64,000 nt of DNA, from NCBI GenBank assembly GCA_963662175.1, contig OY759223.1, positions 5,303,549 through 5,367,548 of the forward strand, in the 5' to 3' direction. The notes beneath the pieces are model-generated. The model was not told the origin of the DNA, made no database searches, and was given only the letters and a program-made list of their open reading frames with translations. Shown in pieces: positions 1-10,674 of the stretch; position 1 is the stretch's first letter, and each line of letters opens with the position of its first letter. Origin of the DNA: Aradus depressus. Taxonomy: Eukaryota > Arthropoda > Insecta > Hemiptera > Aradidae. The translations under genes and the position numbers were made by a program.

Positions 1-60
1 TTCTGGAGGGAGACTGAAAAGTTGATTGATTAATTCGTTCTGGGGAAGTACATTGCCGGT
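1..60. repeat. CAGAC-repeat family, terminal fragment
   Basis: The phrase 'attaattcgttctggggaag' near base 30 recurs at 5520-5545, 12800-12820 and, inverted, at 36587-36610. It marks one end of the dispersed CAGAC repeat family described at 14130-14700. The rest of this copy lies outside the window. Confidence 0.6.
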
Positions 61-69
61 GATTGACCG

Positions 70-325
70 ACAATTTTTTTTTTTCTGGTCATACAAATGG
101 ATAGTAAGTTAATTATTTTTTTTTTTCTGTTCATACAAATGGATAGTTAGTTAATTATTTTTTTTTCTGTTCATACAAATGGATAGTAAGTTAATTATTT
201 TTTTTTCTGTTCATACAAATGGATAGTAAGTTAATTTTTTTTTTTTTCTGTTCATACAAATGGATAGTAAGTTAATTATTTTTTTTTTCTGTTCATACAA
301 ATGGATAGTAAGTTAATTATTTTTC
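70..325. repeat. Tandem repeat, ~42-bp unit, six copies
   Basis: The block 'catacaaatggatagtaagt' recurs six times, separated by T-runs of 8-12 bases and 'taatta'. Units differ mainly in T-run length and single substitutions, as expected for replication slippage. No coding potential is seen. Confidence 0.9.
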
Positions 326-985
326 TCTTGTGCCAAACTATGAAATACTCCTGAGGTCCTGAATAGGTTGTTGGTCCTTACATGGAGAGGTGAGTTGATA
401 ATTAGCCTCCATGATTAAAAAAAAAAAAACTGAAGTGCAGAAATAGGACGGAGTTAGGTCACTTTGAAGTGAAGAGCTGGCAACTGAAGTGCACAATGCC
501 ACTTGGACGGAGTCACTCTCCACTTCAACCACTTGACAAGTTGGCATGGGTTTTTTTTTTTTTTTAATTTTGCCAAAATGTACGTGGCCTCAATATCAGC
601 TGTCTGTGCTTAAGCATGAACTACTATCCAAGTTTTGATATTTAGCCATAATTTCGTAAATCTATTTAAGGAGGCCTCTAAAAAAAAAAAAAAATTGAAT
701 TGCAGCAATCCAAATTATGTTGTTGTAATACTTACTGAGAGGATATATGTTAGAAAAACATAATTGACATTAAAAACAGATAATTGACATTAAAAACTAC
801 AGAGGGAAGTTCTATAATTGAACAAAAAGTCAATGTGGAAATTTCACCGAAATTATTATTACTGATACACAGCACTTTTATAGCTGCGAAATTTGTTATT
901 TGGCAACCAGAATGCTGTGTTTTTTCCGTCTTACTCGGATAAATGTGGTCTTTCTTTATTCCAAAATCAATCTTTTCCATCTATT
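326..985. other. AT-rich non-coding stretch
   Basis: No gene or recognised element. Homopolymer A and T tracts lie near 417-430, 550-566 and 680-694. A GC-richer patch at 430-545 carries short direct and inverted repeats of 'cactt'/'aagtg', but no transposon ends are visible. Confidence 0.4.
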
Positions 986-1114
986 TCTATATATCTATAA
1001 AATCTATACATAAAATATATAAAGAGCCTTGGGGGGGGGGGGGGGGGGGGGGGGTTTAGAGGTTTCTAAAACCATCTAACTTACAGTACCGGGCAACGCC
1101 GGGTATCCTGCTAG
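986..1114 (+). mobile_element. Short Helitron-like (HINE) copy
   Basis: The 3' end has the Helitron arrangement: a CCGG..CCGG hairpin (about 1088-1103, 'ccgggcaacgccggg'), then GCTAG (1110-1114) followed by T. The same terminus is at 61157-61184. The 5' end is placed roughly at a 'TCTATATATCTATAAAATC' start near 986-1000. A poly(G) run of more than 20 (1031-1054) lies inside. No Rep/helicase is encoded, so it would be non-autonomous. The 5' limit is uncertain. Confidence 0.5.
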
Positions 1115-1747
1115 TATATCAATGAATAACCAATGTATGATCTTAAAAAAAAAAAAACTTCTTTCTTATTATTTTCTAAGTTTTAGAATATTGCTAGTTA
1201 TTTAATACAAAGCTAGATCCCATGAGAATAAAAAAATTTTCCAAACAAAGACAAAAACAAGACGAAGCCGACTGGAGGTTATATTTCCATTACCGTCCAA
1301 CTTTCTGGGGGGGAGGGTCTGGAGTTTTGGGGGTGCCTCCCCCCCAAGAGACTCCCAAATAAAAAATGCCTCCCCCCCCCCCCCCCGCCCCCATCAGGCC
1401 GGCCCAAGGCAGAGAGGTCAGTTAATATTTCAGACGATCTCTTTGAATAATAAAACGACTGACCCGGCCTCGGAAGTAGATAAACAAACCGATATAGACA
1501 AAACCACCACACGCCCGGAGTCTATATATTATTTAAGATCGTTAGACCCTTGAGACCATCCTCAAAAAGTTTACAATAGAAGATAGAAGATATACAGGTA
1601 CAGTAATGATGGAGGGCGCTCCTGGTAGCGTCCTTGCCTACTACACACAACATGGTTTCGACACCTCATCAAAATGTTTCAGTTTTTTTTTAAATTTCGA
1701 AAGATAAAAAAAAATGTTTAGCATGGGAATATGTTGTTTCATGTATA
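1115..1747. other. Non-coding, mixed simple sequence
   Basis: Contains A-runs (1144-1157) and a poly(C) tract (1373-1387). At 1613-1650 is a degenerate SINE head ('gagggcgctcctggtagcg', then 'ccttgcctactac') resembling the tRNA-like start of the SINE at 16003. No gene is seen. Confidence 0.4.
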
Positions 1748-2390
1748 TTATATGTGTGGTGGGCTGGTGTTTACACCTAGGGACCTAAGCATCCAGTGCT
1801 CGTATCCCTTCCCTGGAAGCGCTGGGCCCATTTTGTTACATGTACGTTTATACTACCTAAACCAAGTCCTTCATGAAGTACTCTGTCTCCCAGTTTCCTT
1901 AATGAACCTGAGAATGCTCCCGTGCTCCAATCTTCTAAATTCCTCCTCTGTGATTAAATCTTTACCAAAGGTGTGGAATCTCGTTCGCGCGTATCCCGAG
2001 CAAATGCCCAAGAAGTGTGCCGCCGTCTCGTCTTCTTCCCCACATCTATCGCAGGTAGGATTGTCCTTGACTCCTACAGTGTGTAGAATGTCTGTTGAAC
2101 GGACCGTGTCCTGTTAGAACTCCAGTTAGTTGCCGAAGTTCGTTCCTTTTGAGATTCACTTTGGACTCCCGTCCCAGGAACATCTTCGACTGTCTGCATG
2201 TGGTCTTTTTTCTCCATGTACGCTCCAAAAGATCCTTAGTCCACTCTTTAATCTGGGTTCGGTATGCCTCGCTAGCTATTCCCAGCACCGGCTCTGGCCC
2301 CATAAAGGGCTTATTTGAATCTTCCTTGGCTAGTAGATCTGCCTCCTCGTTTCCCTGAATCCCCGAGTGTTCGGGAGCCCAGTAGAGTCC
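1748..2390 (-). pseudogene. LINE ORF2 C-terminal fragment (RNase H / zinc-finger end)
   Basis: On the minus strand this matches the last ~210 codons and 3' UTR of the LINE at 45956-46930: the VPEHSG-like start (GHSG in the other copy), a KEWTKDLLERTW-type linker, a GVLTGHGPFNRH-type block, and the UTR ending near 'ccaccaca'. The frame is broken by small indels around 2045-2310. Compared with the 45956 copy, the codons for the VLKDEI segment are missing. It begins at the RNase H C-terminus, so reverse transcriptase and endonuclease are absent. It is a dead, 5'-truncated copy of the same family, older than the 45.9-kb copy. Confidence 0.8.
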
Positions 2391-2597
2391 AAAACTCTTA
2401 TAACTGTCGTTGTTAAATTCAAACGAACATAAATAATTATTTTTTTAATTGATAGTGATAATCGAAAGTACAAATGAATAATTTGTGTAATTACGTTTAT
2501 TCAGAAATATATTATTTAATCAATTTTCATATGCTGTAAGCAGTAAAAACTATTATTATTTCATAAACAAGAAACATACATCAATAAATAGGTAGTT

Positions 2598-2815
2598 ATT
2601 ATGACTCATGCCCGCGCTTTAACTATGAGGTCGTATCGCCTACTACCAGCGGCTCTCTACTCTCCAATGGTAGTCCTAAATTTTGCCTACCTAGGTTTAT
2701 TCACTTAGGGCAGGGGTCTTCAACGAGTACACATCGTACAGGCTCAAGTCCATCCCTTAACGTCCGGACGGCGTGGTTAAGGTTTTTTTCACTTCCCCGA
2801 AAAAAGGTTACGTGC
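2598..2815 (-). mobile_element. tRNA-derived SINE, 3' part, degraded
   Basis: The minus strand carries SINE body blocks: the 'catgagtcataat' tail, 'aagcgcgggcatgag', the 'ggtagtaggcgat' block and 'gacctcatag'. The tRNA-like head is lost. Divergence from the other copies is high, so this is an old copy. Confidence 0.75.
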
Positions 2816-2954
2816 CCGCGATATTTATTATATATAAATAAGACAGACTAAACTGGTATCACTTTTTTTTTGTTCTTTCTTTTAATTAACTTTTTTTTAT
2901 TTGAAGTTAATTTCAATTTGAAAATAGCAAGTTAGGATTACTTTGATAGTAGGC

Positions 2955-3857
2955 TGTGGTAAAAAATAATTGTGTAAAATTAAAATAATTAAATAAATTT
3001 ATAATTCAAATAATAAATATATATAAAAAAAATAAATAAACAATAAATTACCACATTTCCTGTAGAAATTTTAACTCTGGTATTTTACTAAATTTTGATT
3101 TCTACAGTAATTTTCGAAAAGGGCCCTAAAAAAATATCAAAAGTTCATGACGTGCAATTTTTAAGAAAGTGCACGTATAAAAAAAAATTAAATTAACCAA
3201 CTTTTCATTTGGATTTCTAAAGAGATGCCATATTTTTTTCTAAATTTTGCAAAAATATTGAATCTAATCCAAAGGTTTCTTAAATTATCTTACTGGGCCA
3301 ACAGGGAAAATGAATAGAATAGAATTTACGAGAACAAATAATTGGGTTTATTTTCTTACATCTACATTATAAAATTAAAAACTAAACATTGAAACAAAAA
3401 TCAAAAGAAAAATCGTAAAAACTGAATTCTTGAAACTTTTTCAATTTTTTTTTTTTTTTTTTTTTTAATATTTTGGCCATTCTTCAAATCAAAGTTATAT
3501 ATTTTTGGGCATATATATTTTGTGCATATAAATAGATCGTAAGAAACAGTATCTTCTTTGCGCATCAATTTTATTGATAATTCACACCTACTTAGTTCAT
3601 CACATGTTAACCTTAAACAACAACTCTCTGTCCACCTTCACATCTCAACCAAGACCACACTCCATTGACTCCTCTACACTAATTCAAAAACAGCTGATGG
3701 CCGTGTTTTGTTTTCTACTCATTTGTTTAAAAAAAAAAAAAATGCATTCATATTATTTATTTACTAATTCAGTTGCTTCTTGGATTGTATAGAAAAATAA
3801 ATATAATTATTTTTTTAATATTAATAATTTAAATGTGTGCATTTTTTATACATCACA
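2955..3857 (+). repeat. Solo-LTR-like repeat, 903 bp, copy 1
   Basis: It shares its whole length with 35051-35907 and has TG...CA ends (TGTGGTAA... to ...ACATCACA). Promoter-like signals on the plus strand are 'catataaataga' (about 3525-3537) followed ~20 bases later by 'aacagtatcttctttgcg'. It is flanked by AGGC on both sides (2951-2954, 3858-3861), and removing it leaves 'gatagtagg/cgatatgacc', a normal SINE junction. The simplest reading is a solo LTR inserted in a SINE with a 4-bp duplication. No internal retrotransposon genes of this family are in the window. A TIR element with TGTG..CACA ends is the alternative. Confidence 0.65.
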
Positions 3858-3906
3858 AGGCGATATGACCTCGCAGTTAAAAGCTCGGGCATGAGTCACA
3901 ATAACT
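3858..3906 (+). mobile_element. SINE 3' end, interrupted by the solo LTR
   Basis: Reads 'cgatatgacctcg...gggcatgagtca...aataacta', the plus-strand 3' end of the SINE. The upstream SINE part is limited to the few bases 'gatagtagg' before 2955. Confidence 0.7.
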
Positions 3907-3927
3907 AATGTTTACAAAAAAGGCGCC

Positions 3928-3959
<32 letters not shown>

Positions 3960-4507
3960 AAAACCCTATAGAGAGAAAGTTGGAACAAAGTTATTTAATT
4001 AAGTAGGACAGGATTCACTTAGAATTTGTGGGTTAAAAAGAAAAAAATCATTATTAAATAATTAAAAAATAATGAAAAAGAAGAAAAAAAAAAAGTAAGT
4101 TAAAAAATAAACTTGGAAATGTGGAGGGAAACTAATTTGTGTGAAGGGCAACACACGCAGCGTGAGGACGAAGTTAGTAAGTTGGGGAAGTAAGTCCGAG
4201 CCAAACATACCGCCCTTCGCCATTTCATTGATTAGCCATTAGAGATAAATTTGGCGCATTAATCAGCGCCCATCAGTCATCCGTCAGGCGGCCATTTTGT
4301 CTATCATGACCTCCAGTCACCAAGACTCTCATGATTTATATAAAAAATTTATCTCATGATTGAAATTAGTACTGTCACAGATTTTTGTATTTTAAATAAA
4401 TAATACATACAATTGTTGAGTAAATTTAAATTTTTACAGTATACATTTGTTGACTCGGTATGTACCTACTAAAAAAAAAAAAAATTATTCCCTACGTTTT
4501 TTATTTT
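3907..4507. other. Non-coding stretch
   Basis: Starts with a 25-base A run (about 3930-3955). A GC-richer, CG-containing patch lies at 4150-4320 with no reading frame. No element termini are recognised. Confidence 0.4.
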
Positions 4508-4690
4508 GGTGTGAGTCCTTCGGATGGGACGTAAAGAGCCTGTACGATGTCAGGTACTCGTTAAAGACCCCTACCCTAGATGAATAAAAATTTAGTGTAG
4601 GCAAAATGTTGGACTCCCACTCTAGAGTCGGGCTCATATTCACCAGAGTGGCGAAAGAGCGCTGGTAGTAGGCGATAAAGCCTCGTTTGT
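4508..4690 (+). mobile_element. SINE copy, head missing
   Basis: Begins at 'gtgagtccttcggatgggac' and runs through 'gtacgatgtcaggtactcgt', 'accctagatgaataaaaat', 'gtcgggctcat' and 'ggtagtaggcgata' to the tail near 4690. The tRNA-like first ~90 bases are absent. Confidence 0.85.
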
Positions 4691-4754
4691 TAAAATGTTT
4701 TCACTCTCCTTTTAAATCAATTTTAGGTATTTCATAGAAACAAAAGACGTTGAC

Positions 4755-4840
4755 CTCCCACTATACTAGAACCGGTTTCAACGAGACTGCGTCATCATCA
4801 GTGGCACATCCCACCTGTACCCTGAAAACCGGTTCTGGTT
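4755..4840 (-). other. Hammerhead-ribozyme-like relic
   Basis: The minus strand reads CTGATGA (about 4795-4801), a 15-base segment that can form ACG/CGT pairs, then GAAACCGGTTC (about 4769-4779). AACCGGTT is self-complementary, as in dimer-forming minimal hammerheads. A second, inverted 'aaaaccggttct' lies at 4825-4836, giving a palindromic layout like that at 61256-62361. Stem I is weak, so this is probably decayed. Confidence 0.4.
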
Positions 4841-5041
4841 CACATGTACATTTTAGGTGTCTTTCTCAGGGACTTCTGAATCCTGAATATTAAATTTCGT
4901 ACCGATACGTTAATTATTTCGCCAGTAATTGCGGTTTTTGTGTCAACCCTGATTTGGCTGAAAATTAAAGTGTCCTACGTACGTGGTTCTGGGTATACGT
5001 ATAAAATTTCACGTCTTTACGTTATCCATATCTCAATACTT

Positions 5042-5570
5042 TCATTTCGAACTCTGGCAGTATCCAATTTCTTCGCAATTTATTGTGATTTTATTGGGAA
5101 AATTAGACAAATCTATTGAAAGTATAGGGGAAGTTATGTAACGGTAAAAAATTCGATGAAGAGTTTTCTTCGGAATTTCATGTTTTCCAACCAACAGATT
5201 CTGAATATGAAAAAAAAAAAATTCTGTCAGTCTCTGTGTGTGACTGAACACAACTCTCGATAGAATTTATGAATGAACACTAAATTGATGTGTCAATCCA
5301 GAACTCTGGACAAGGACACCTATTGACTTTCAGCCAAATCGACCAAAGGGAAAGGGGGGATTAGGGAGGAGGCTTAACAGAAAACCTCAAATTTTCAAAT
5401 AGAACGACACTTATTAATTTTCAGCGAATTAGGCAGAAGGTAAGGGAACTCAACTCAAAAACTTCGATACATATTTGAATTTTAGGGCAAACGATCGACT
5501 GTGGAGGGGAAGCGAAAAGTTAATTGATTAATTCGTTCTGGGGAAGTACAATGTCGGTGATTCACCAATG
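5042..5570 (-). repeat. CAGAC-repeat family copy
   Basis: Contains 'aggggaagttatgtaacgg', 'ttcggaatttcatgttttcc', two 'tt(c)agc(c/g)aa(at)' blocks with 'gaccaaagggaaaggggg', and the terminal 'attaattcgttctggggaag' (5525-5544). Blocks match the family at 12370, 36590 and 63880. The CAGACAGAC block is not preserved, and part of the copy seems rearranged. Confidence 0.6.
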
Positions 5571-5634
5571 GCTTTTTTTTAATGATTTTATTCTGATTTT
5601 TCCTCATTTGATCTGATTTTCCTCGTTCAGCACC

Positions 5635-5822
5635 ATCTATACCGGAGTATTCGTTGCTATTGCAAGATTCGCTCCTGCCGGTTGGAGGCATCGTCCAACG
5701 AAACGGTCTATGAACAGAAAACCTCAGGGACTTCTACGGCTGCGGAACAAGTGCTTCGTTGAGAGGGAGCCTCTCTTATGGCCAATCCTTGCGGGATTCA
5801 ATGAGATTCCTATGGTAAAGTG
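5635..5822 (+). pseudogene. R1-clade LINE reverse-transcriptase fragment
   Basis: An open frame here (IYTGVF.AIARFAPAGWRHRPTKR...) aligns with the post-RT region of the R1-like ORF2 at 52566-54434, which has IYTGVFEAVARYAAAGWWHRPTKR, and continues into an LLRL...LAGFNEIP segment aligning with its LLRV...LAGAPPIDL. The frame ends in TGA at 5820-5822. Only ~62 codons survive, so it is a short dead fragment with no visible UTR or poly(A). The plus-strand orientation is opposite to the other R1 fragments. Confidence 0.65.
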
Positions 5823-6408
5823 AAATTAGACATGGATCTGTAGAAAATGACATACCTTTGCCTTTTTGACCATTTTGAGAAATTTTCATACTTATAACTA
5901 CAAGTTGTAGTGATACTGAGATACAGTAATTAATTAATGGTACAGTCGGTTCAAGTTACAAATCAGAGTTGGTTGATTATAAGGCTTCAGACGATGGCAA
6001 AATTCAATTATTCCAATGCCTTTGGGGGATGATTGGTCAAAGAGGGCAGCCATTAATAATTCCAGGTTCTATTTGGAGAGGCTCTAGTTCAAATCCCAAC
6101 GACTGACTCCCTGTTTTCATTGAACAATGAAGCCGAAACAGACAATACCCCGATAAGACTCTTCTAGGGGTTGGTCCCCGATTCAAGTCCGGACTTAGGA
6201 TGATCTGCCTCCAGCACTTTGGAGCACTATAAAGCCCTCCTTCGGAGCCACTTACTCTGTTTTGTCAATAAGGAGCCCATCTTGAAGACTGTCTAATACC
6301 TCCTTCACTAGTAGACCTGAAATTGTCGCCTTAGGCTCTTCATAGTATCAACCTTTTTCCGGTAACTCCACTTTTTCTATCAACAGATTCAGAGAAAAAA
6401 AGTCGTTC
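5823..6408. other. Non-coding stretch
   Basis: Average composition. No repeat termini, coding frame or RNA gene recognised. Confidence 0.4.
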
Positions 6409-6656
6409 TTTCGTAGCTCAGAGGTAGCGTGCTTGCCTACTGAGCTCAAGATCGCGGGTTCGAAAACCCGACCACGGGACACTTGAACACGCCGTCCTTT
6501 GGATGGGACATTAAGCGATAGTCCCGAGCCTTTGCGATGTCAAGTACTCCGTACCCTAGGTGAATAAACCTAGTTAGGCAAACTTTAGGACTCTCACAGT
6601 AGAATGACGAAAGAACGATCTGGTAGTAGACGATATAGACCTCGTGGTTAAAGCCA
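6409..6656 (+). mobile_element. SINE copy with tRNA-like head
   Basis: An A-box-like 'tagctcagaggta' (6414-6426) and B-box-like 'ggttcgaaaaccc' (about 6457-6469) form the internal polymerase III promoter. Body blocks follow: 'ttcggatggga' (here 'tttggatggga'), 'aagcgatagtcccgagcc', 'taccctaggtgaataaa'. The copy ends near 'gtggttaaagcc' without the usual gggcatgagtcat tail. Confidence 0.85.
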
Positions 6657-7034
6657 CAAAAGTAACATTGAGTTGTCTCTATTTATGAAGTTATTATTTC
6701 ATATGTTTGAAAAAATATGTCAGATTGCATAATTTGTAGGAATTACTTTTGTAAATATCAAAAATTCTGATCTTTATATTCAATGTTTTGTAGCTAATTT
6801 GAGGTGACACTGGAGGGCATATGACATTATGTATAAATTTAATTGTTAAACTGTAACAGGAACAACCTCATCATAAATGGATGTTGAACAAACAACGTTA
6901 CTTCGTTATGACGGCAGGCTTACACCAAGGATCAATATTTGTAACTATCTCATACACTCTTTACATATTGAATAGAAACAGGAGATAGGAGTACACTCCA
7001 GAGGGGACTTCAGCATTGGTCGTTGAATAATCGC

Positions 7035-7325
7035 ATATGTACTTCCCCAGTGCAAGTTTATGTTTCCGCTCTCCCTCTTCAACCAATCTATCTATTTGGT
7101 TTAAAATCAATAGATGTCTTACTCAGGGACATAGGGACCATTACATCGCCTGTTGCTTCTAACTGGGCTGAAAATCAGTAGATTTCATTCTAATTGAGTT
7201 TGGGATCAATATGTAAAATTTCATCTTGATACGTTCAATATACAGGACGTTAATTTAAACCTCCCCTAGTCCCCTCCTCCCCTTTATTCAATTCAACTGA
7301 AAATCAATCATCATTGGGTACAATA
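7035..7325 (+). repeat. CAGAC-repeat family copy
   Basis: Begins 'gtacttccccagtgcaag', continues 'cgctctccctcttcaaccaa', 'aaaatcaatagatgtcttac' and a second monomer 'aactgggctgaaaatcagta'. It ends at 'attcaactgaaaatcaatc' near 7310. Confidence 0.7.
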
Positions 7326-7332
7326 TATATTA

Positions 7333-7512
7333 TATATCTGTGGTCACCTAGAGTTTAAGGAGTACATGAAATTGTACAGGCCCGGGACCATCGCTTAACG
7401 TCCCATTCAATGGTCGGCGTGCTTAAGTTTTTTTTACCTCCCAGATAAAATAAATTAACCGACGATCTTGAACTCAGTAGGCAAGCACGCATACCACTGA
7501 GCTACCCTCCCT
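7333..7512 (-). mobile_element. SINE copy, head half
   Basis: Minus strand: 'ggtagctcagtggtatgcg' head (7490-7508), 'cttgcctactgagttcaaga', then 'aacttaagcacgccgacc' and 'aagcgatggtcccgggcc'. The B box is partly deleted. The copy stops at 'ctaggtgacca'. Confidence 0.8.
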
Positions 7513-7789
7513 CTTTATTATCAGTATATTTTTATTTAAAGTATAAATATATATGTGATTTTTTACTTTGCTTTCTCCCCCTCCCCCCTCACCCCCTGGC
7601 ATTGCTATTGAGTATAAGAAAGTCACTCTTGGAATTACGCTGTACAATGGATCAAAGAAAACCGCTAATGCCAACGCATCAGTAAAAGTGTAGTTGGCAT
7701 AAGAAAGTCCTGTAATGGCTACAACACATATATTTATTTTTATTTTTTGAATCAGGCTGTCTAAGAAGTTTTATTTAAAAGCCTGTACT

Positions 7790-7895
7790 CTATCTACGAA
7801 GTCATATCGCCTACTACCAGAGCGCTCTTAGTCCTCAATTTTGCCTATCTTAGGCTTGTTCACCTAGGTTAGGGCTTGTTAACGAGTATCTGACA
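7790..7895 (-). mobile_element. SINE copy, 3' part fragment
   Basis: Minus strand 'gatgtcagatactcgttaac', 'ctaggtgaacaagcc', 'aaaattgaggactaagagcg' and 'ctctggtagtaggcgatatg'. Lacks both head and tail. Confidence 0.8.
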
Positions 7896-7899
7896 TCAA

Positions 7900-8760
7900 C
7901 ATAGAAACTTATATTAATCTAGGTAATAAGTACACAAATTATTGGCATGGCTTATACTTGAAGGGTGCTTATAACAATAATATATATGATATTTCATGAA
8001 AATCCGTACAGACCCCCTCCCCCCACCCCATCTGACTGAATATAAAGTTCCCTTCTAGTTGGGGAAGTAAAATTGGCAAGTATGTTCTTTTTAATTTTTT
8101 TTTTTTAAGTTACAAATTTTTTGCCGCTTTATAATTCAGGACACAGACGAAATGTCCCTTTCATAGCGTTATAATTAGTTACATAAAATACAAACGGAAA
8201 TATACAATAAAATGTTGATATATTTTTTATAATCAAGCTGAACAATGAGGACTGGAAAGCCGCCTTTGCTGTAGTCAGAGCTCCAAAACCAAATTAAGCC
8301 CCCCCTCTCAGTGCTTTTTGACTTTTTGTCGGCCGTTTGTCTAACTTAATCAGTCAAAGTGCTTTGGTTTCTGTATTTTTTTAAAATAAATGTTATTTCC
8401 TTTTTCTTATTTTTATGCACAACATTCATTCCATAAGTCTTTTTAAGCTTATTTTGTCTTTGAAACTCTCTTATTCTGTTTTGAAGGAAGAGGAATGAAA
8501 CAGTCTCTAAGTAGATAATATTGATGACTGTCATCTACTCTCTGTACTATTTTAAGAAGGTGCTTAAAAATTTAAAAGCCTTATCAAAACCTACTCTTAA
8601 GGTACGTTGCATAATTTTTGATATAAAAATATTTAGCTTGCAACCCCAATATAAAAAAAATACCCCTATTTTATTATTATAAATTTATTTCAGTTAAACC
8701 AATGCATGGTAATAGGTACGTCAAAAGAATTTATACATTAACATAGCTTATAAATTAGAT
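7900..8760. other. Non-coding, AT-rich
   Basis: No element identified apart from a short CAGAC-repeat end ('agttggggaagtaaaat', 8058-8074). A 62-codon frame at 8346-8534 (-) is low-complexity Lys/Asn/Ile and not credible as a gene. Confidence 0.4.
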
Positions 8761-9454
8761 TTTTTTTTTTTTTTTTTTGCATTGGAGGGGGAAATGCTGT
8801 GACGCACATCCAGGGTAGGTAGCCCTGGATAGTGTGGGACTCGAGCCGATTCACCATCACCATACCCACTAAAACCCCCTCCTTGCCGATCCTGATTCCC
8901 TTCCGCGGAACTGACTGTCTGTCATTACTTCGCGGAAGGGAGGAAGGGTGGTTGGTAACGCCCCTTCTTCTGTTTTATTACCGCTACTGTTCCTTGTCAG
9001 CCCTCTCCTGAAGGGCCAACCCGCCCATGATGAGCGCTGCAAAATCGCAGCCTTCATCCCACGACTCCTGGGAGCGCAGCATAGCGTCCACGTAACTGGT
9101 AGCAGTCAGCGGGGCGCCCATGCTGCACTCCAGATTTTTCCTTCCCTCCTCAAATCTGGATCATTTGAGGAGGACATGCTCCGCCGACTCCGTCTCACCA
9201 AGGCACGCGGGGCAGTCTGGTGTTGTTGCTGCCCCGATTTTGTGGAGGTACCCCCGGAACCCACCGTGTCCCGTGAGTACCTGGGTGAGGTGGTAATTCA
9301 CCTCCCCATGCTTTCTGGTGAGCCAAGGCTCGACTCGAGGGATGAGCCGATGGGTCCACCGTCCCTTTGTGGACTTGTCCCATTCTTCCTGCCACTCCCT
9401 AATTGTCCTGGCCCTCTCTGGCTCTGCTGGACCAGGGCTGGCCCCCGCGTCCTG
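8761..9454 (-). pseudogene. 5'-truncated R1-like LINE, ORF2 C-terminus and 3' UTR
   Basis: The minus strand encodes the end of a LINE ORF2: an 'REWQEEWDKSTKGRWTH' block, RLIP, 'RKHGEVNYHLTQVLTGHG', then a zinc-finger C..C....H....C (CPAC...ESAEHVLFKC). This block order is typical of R1-group and related LINEs. The element ends in a poly(A) tail (T-run 8761-8779 on the plus strand). A 13-bp direct repeat ATAAATTAGATTT flanks it (about 8750-8762 and 9455-9467), the target-site duplication of target-primed reverse transcription. Only the last ~170 codons are present, so it was dead on arrival. The sequence differs from the R1-like element at 52-54 kb, so it is a second family. Confidence 0.85.
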
Positions 9455-9467
9455 ATAAATTAGATTT

Positions 9468-9699
9468 ATAACTACTTGAGTCTAACACATCTATGATTAG
9501 TAGTAATAACAAAACTATTGAAAAAAGTAAAATGAAATTAATAAAAACTGAACAAATCAATACTTAAAAATATATGAGTATATAAACAAAAAATTAATAC
9601 AAGATACGTTTATAATAAGTAGACATATTTTTCAATTGAATAAAAATTAAGATAACTATCTACCAGAGGGCTTTTTAGTCTCAGAACTGCGACAAAAAG
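9468..9699. other. Non-coding AT-rich spacer
   Basis: No feature recognised between the LINE target duplication and the inverted-repeat element. Confidence 0.4.
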
Positions 9700-10092
9700 C
9701 GAACGTATATATGAGGAGTTTGGAGCCAGAGCGGACCAACTGGTTTAAACTGAACAGGAAGCAAATGGCAATTGAAAATTGAGTACATTTTGTTTATCTC
9801 CATAAATGGGCCCCAAATATTTATTTATATTTGAAATTTTAGAATAGTATTGGATGAGTGATCCCTTTTTGTGTTCTATAAAGTTTTTGAAGGCCGTATG
9901 ATCCATTGTGACTTTGAAAATATATGCACAAAATATTTGTGGACTAAACTTAAAGTGCTGCTATCTATCACTGAAGTGAAGAAACTAAGTGATCCACACT
10001 GGTTTTGAAAAAAGGGAACCTATGCCAACATCAGGATGGTAATAACTCATTTTCCGAAAAATTGTGGGTTGGTCCGCTCATATATAACGAGG
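9700..10092. mobile_element. Inverted-repeat element (MITE candidate)
   Basis: Left arm 'gtatatatgag' then, after a ~13-base interruption, 'gagcggaccaac' (9704-9740). Right arm is the reverse complement 'gttggtccgctcatatata' (10068-10086). About 390 bp, no coding frame. A TA-rich target is likely but the duplication is not clear, so superfamily is not assigned. Confidence 0.5.
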
Positions 10093-10138
10093 ATTTTCTA
10101 ATTGTGATTATATTTTAATTAAACGTTGTTTGTTATTG

Positions 10139-10395
10139 TAAGTCATGCCTGGGCTTTAACTACAACGTCATAATGCCTACTACCAGAGCGCTCTTTGGTC
10201 TCTGGTGGACATGACCCGACTCATATCAGTAGTCAATAACGAGTACCTGACATCGTACAGGCTCGGGAGCATCGATTAACGTCCCATCTGAAAGACGGTA
10301 TGGTCACGTTTTTTCTCCTCCCAAAATAAAAAATGTAAGGTCCTCGGCCGGGTTTCGAACCCGCGGTCATGAGCAAAGTAGCCCAGTGTACCAAA
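10139..10395 (-). mobile_element. SINE copy
   Basis: The minus strand has a degraded head (10365-10395), an intact B-box core 'gggttcgaaacccggc' (10348-10364), 'aacgtgaccataccgtc' in place of the usual 'aagcacgccgtc', the 'gtacgatgtcaggtactcgt' core and the 'gggcatgactta' tail. About 40 bases of the 'taccctaggtgaata' segment are deleted. Confidence 0.85.
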
Positions 10396-10674
10396 GTAGG
10401 TACCCAGATTTTTTCTTTTTAATTCTGAAAAATGGATTGAATGAAGAAACAATTTTTCCAATGCGGAAAGTAATTAATATTTTTTTTATATATTTCATAT
10501 TTTTATTTGTATTTTTTTTTTATTATACTAATATAATTTTTTTATGTATTTATTTATTATATTTATTTTTTTAACATAATTTTTTATAGTCTTATTCTTA
10601 TTATTATATATTTTTTTATTTTTTTTGTTATTATCGTTGTAATTATTTTCTCATTGAAGGGAGGGAGTTCATAG
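10396..10674. other. T-rich non-coding stretch
   Basis: Almost pure A/T (about 10480-10640). The 62-codon frame at 10386-10574 is Phe/Ile/Tyr low complexity. No gene. Confidence 0.5.

Noticed and set aside
60..330. CRISPR-like direct repeats
   Set aside because: The units are contiguous, with only T-run variation between them and no unique spacers. The surroundings are eukaryotic repeats.
8948..9463. 171-codon plus-strand frame
   Set aside because: It is the antisense of a GC-rich LINE ORF2 C-terminus; the minus strand has the recognisable LINE blocks.
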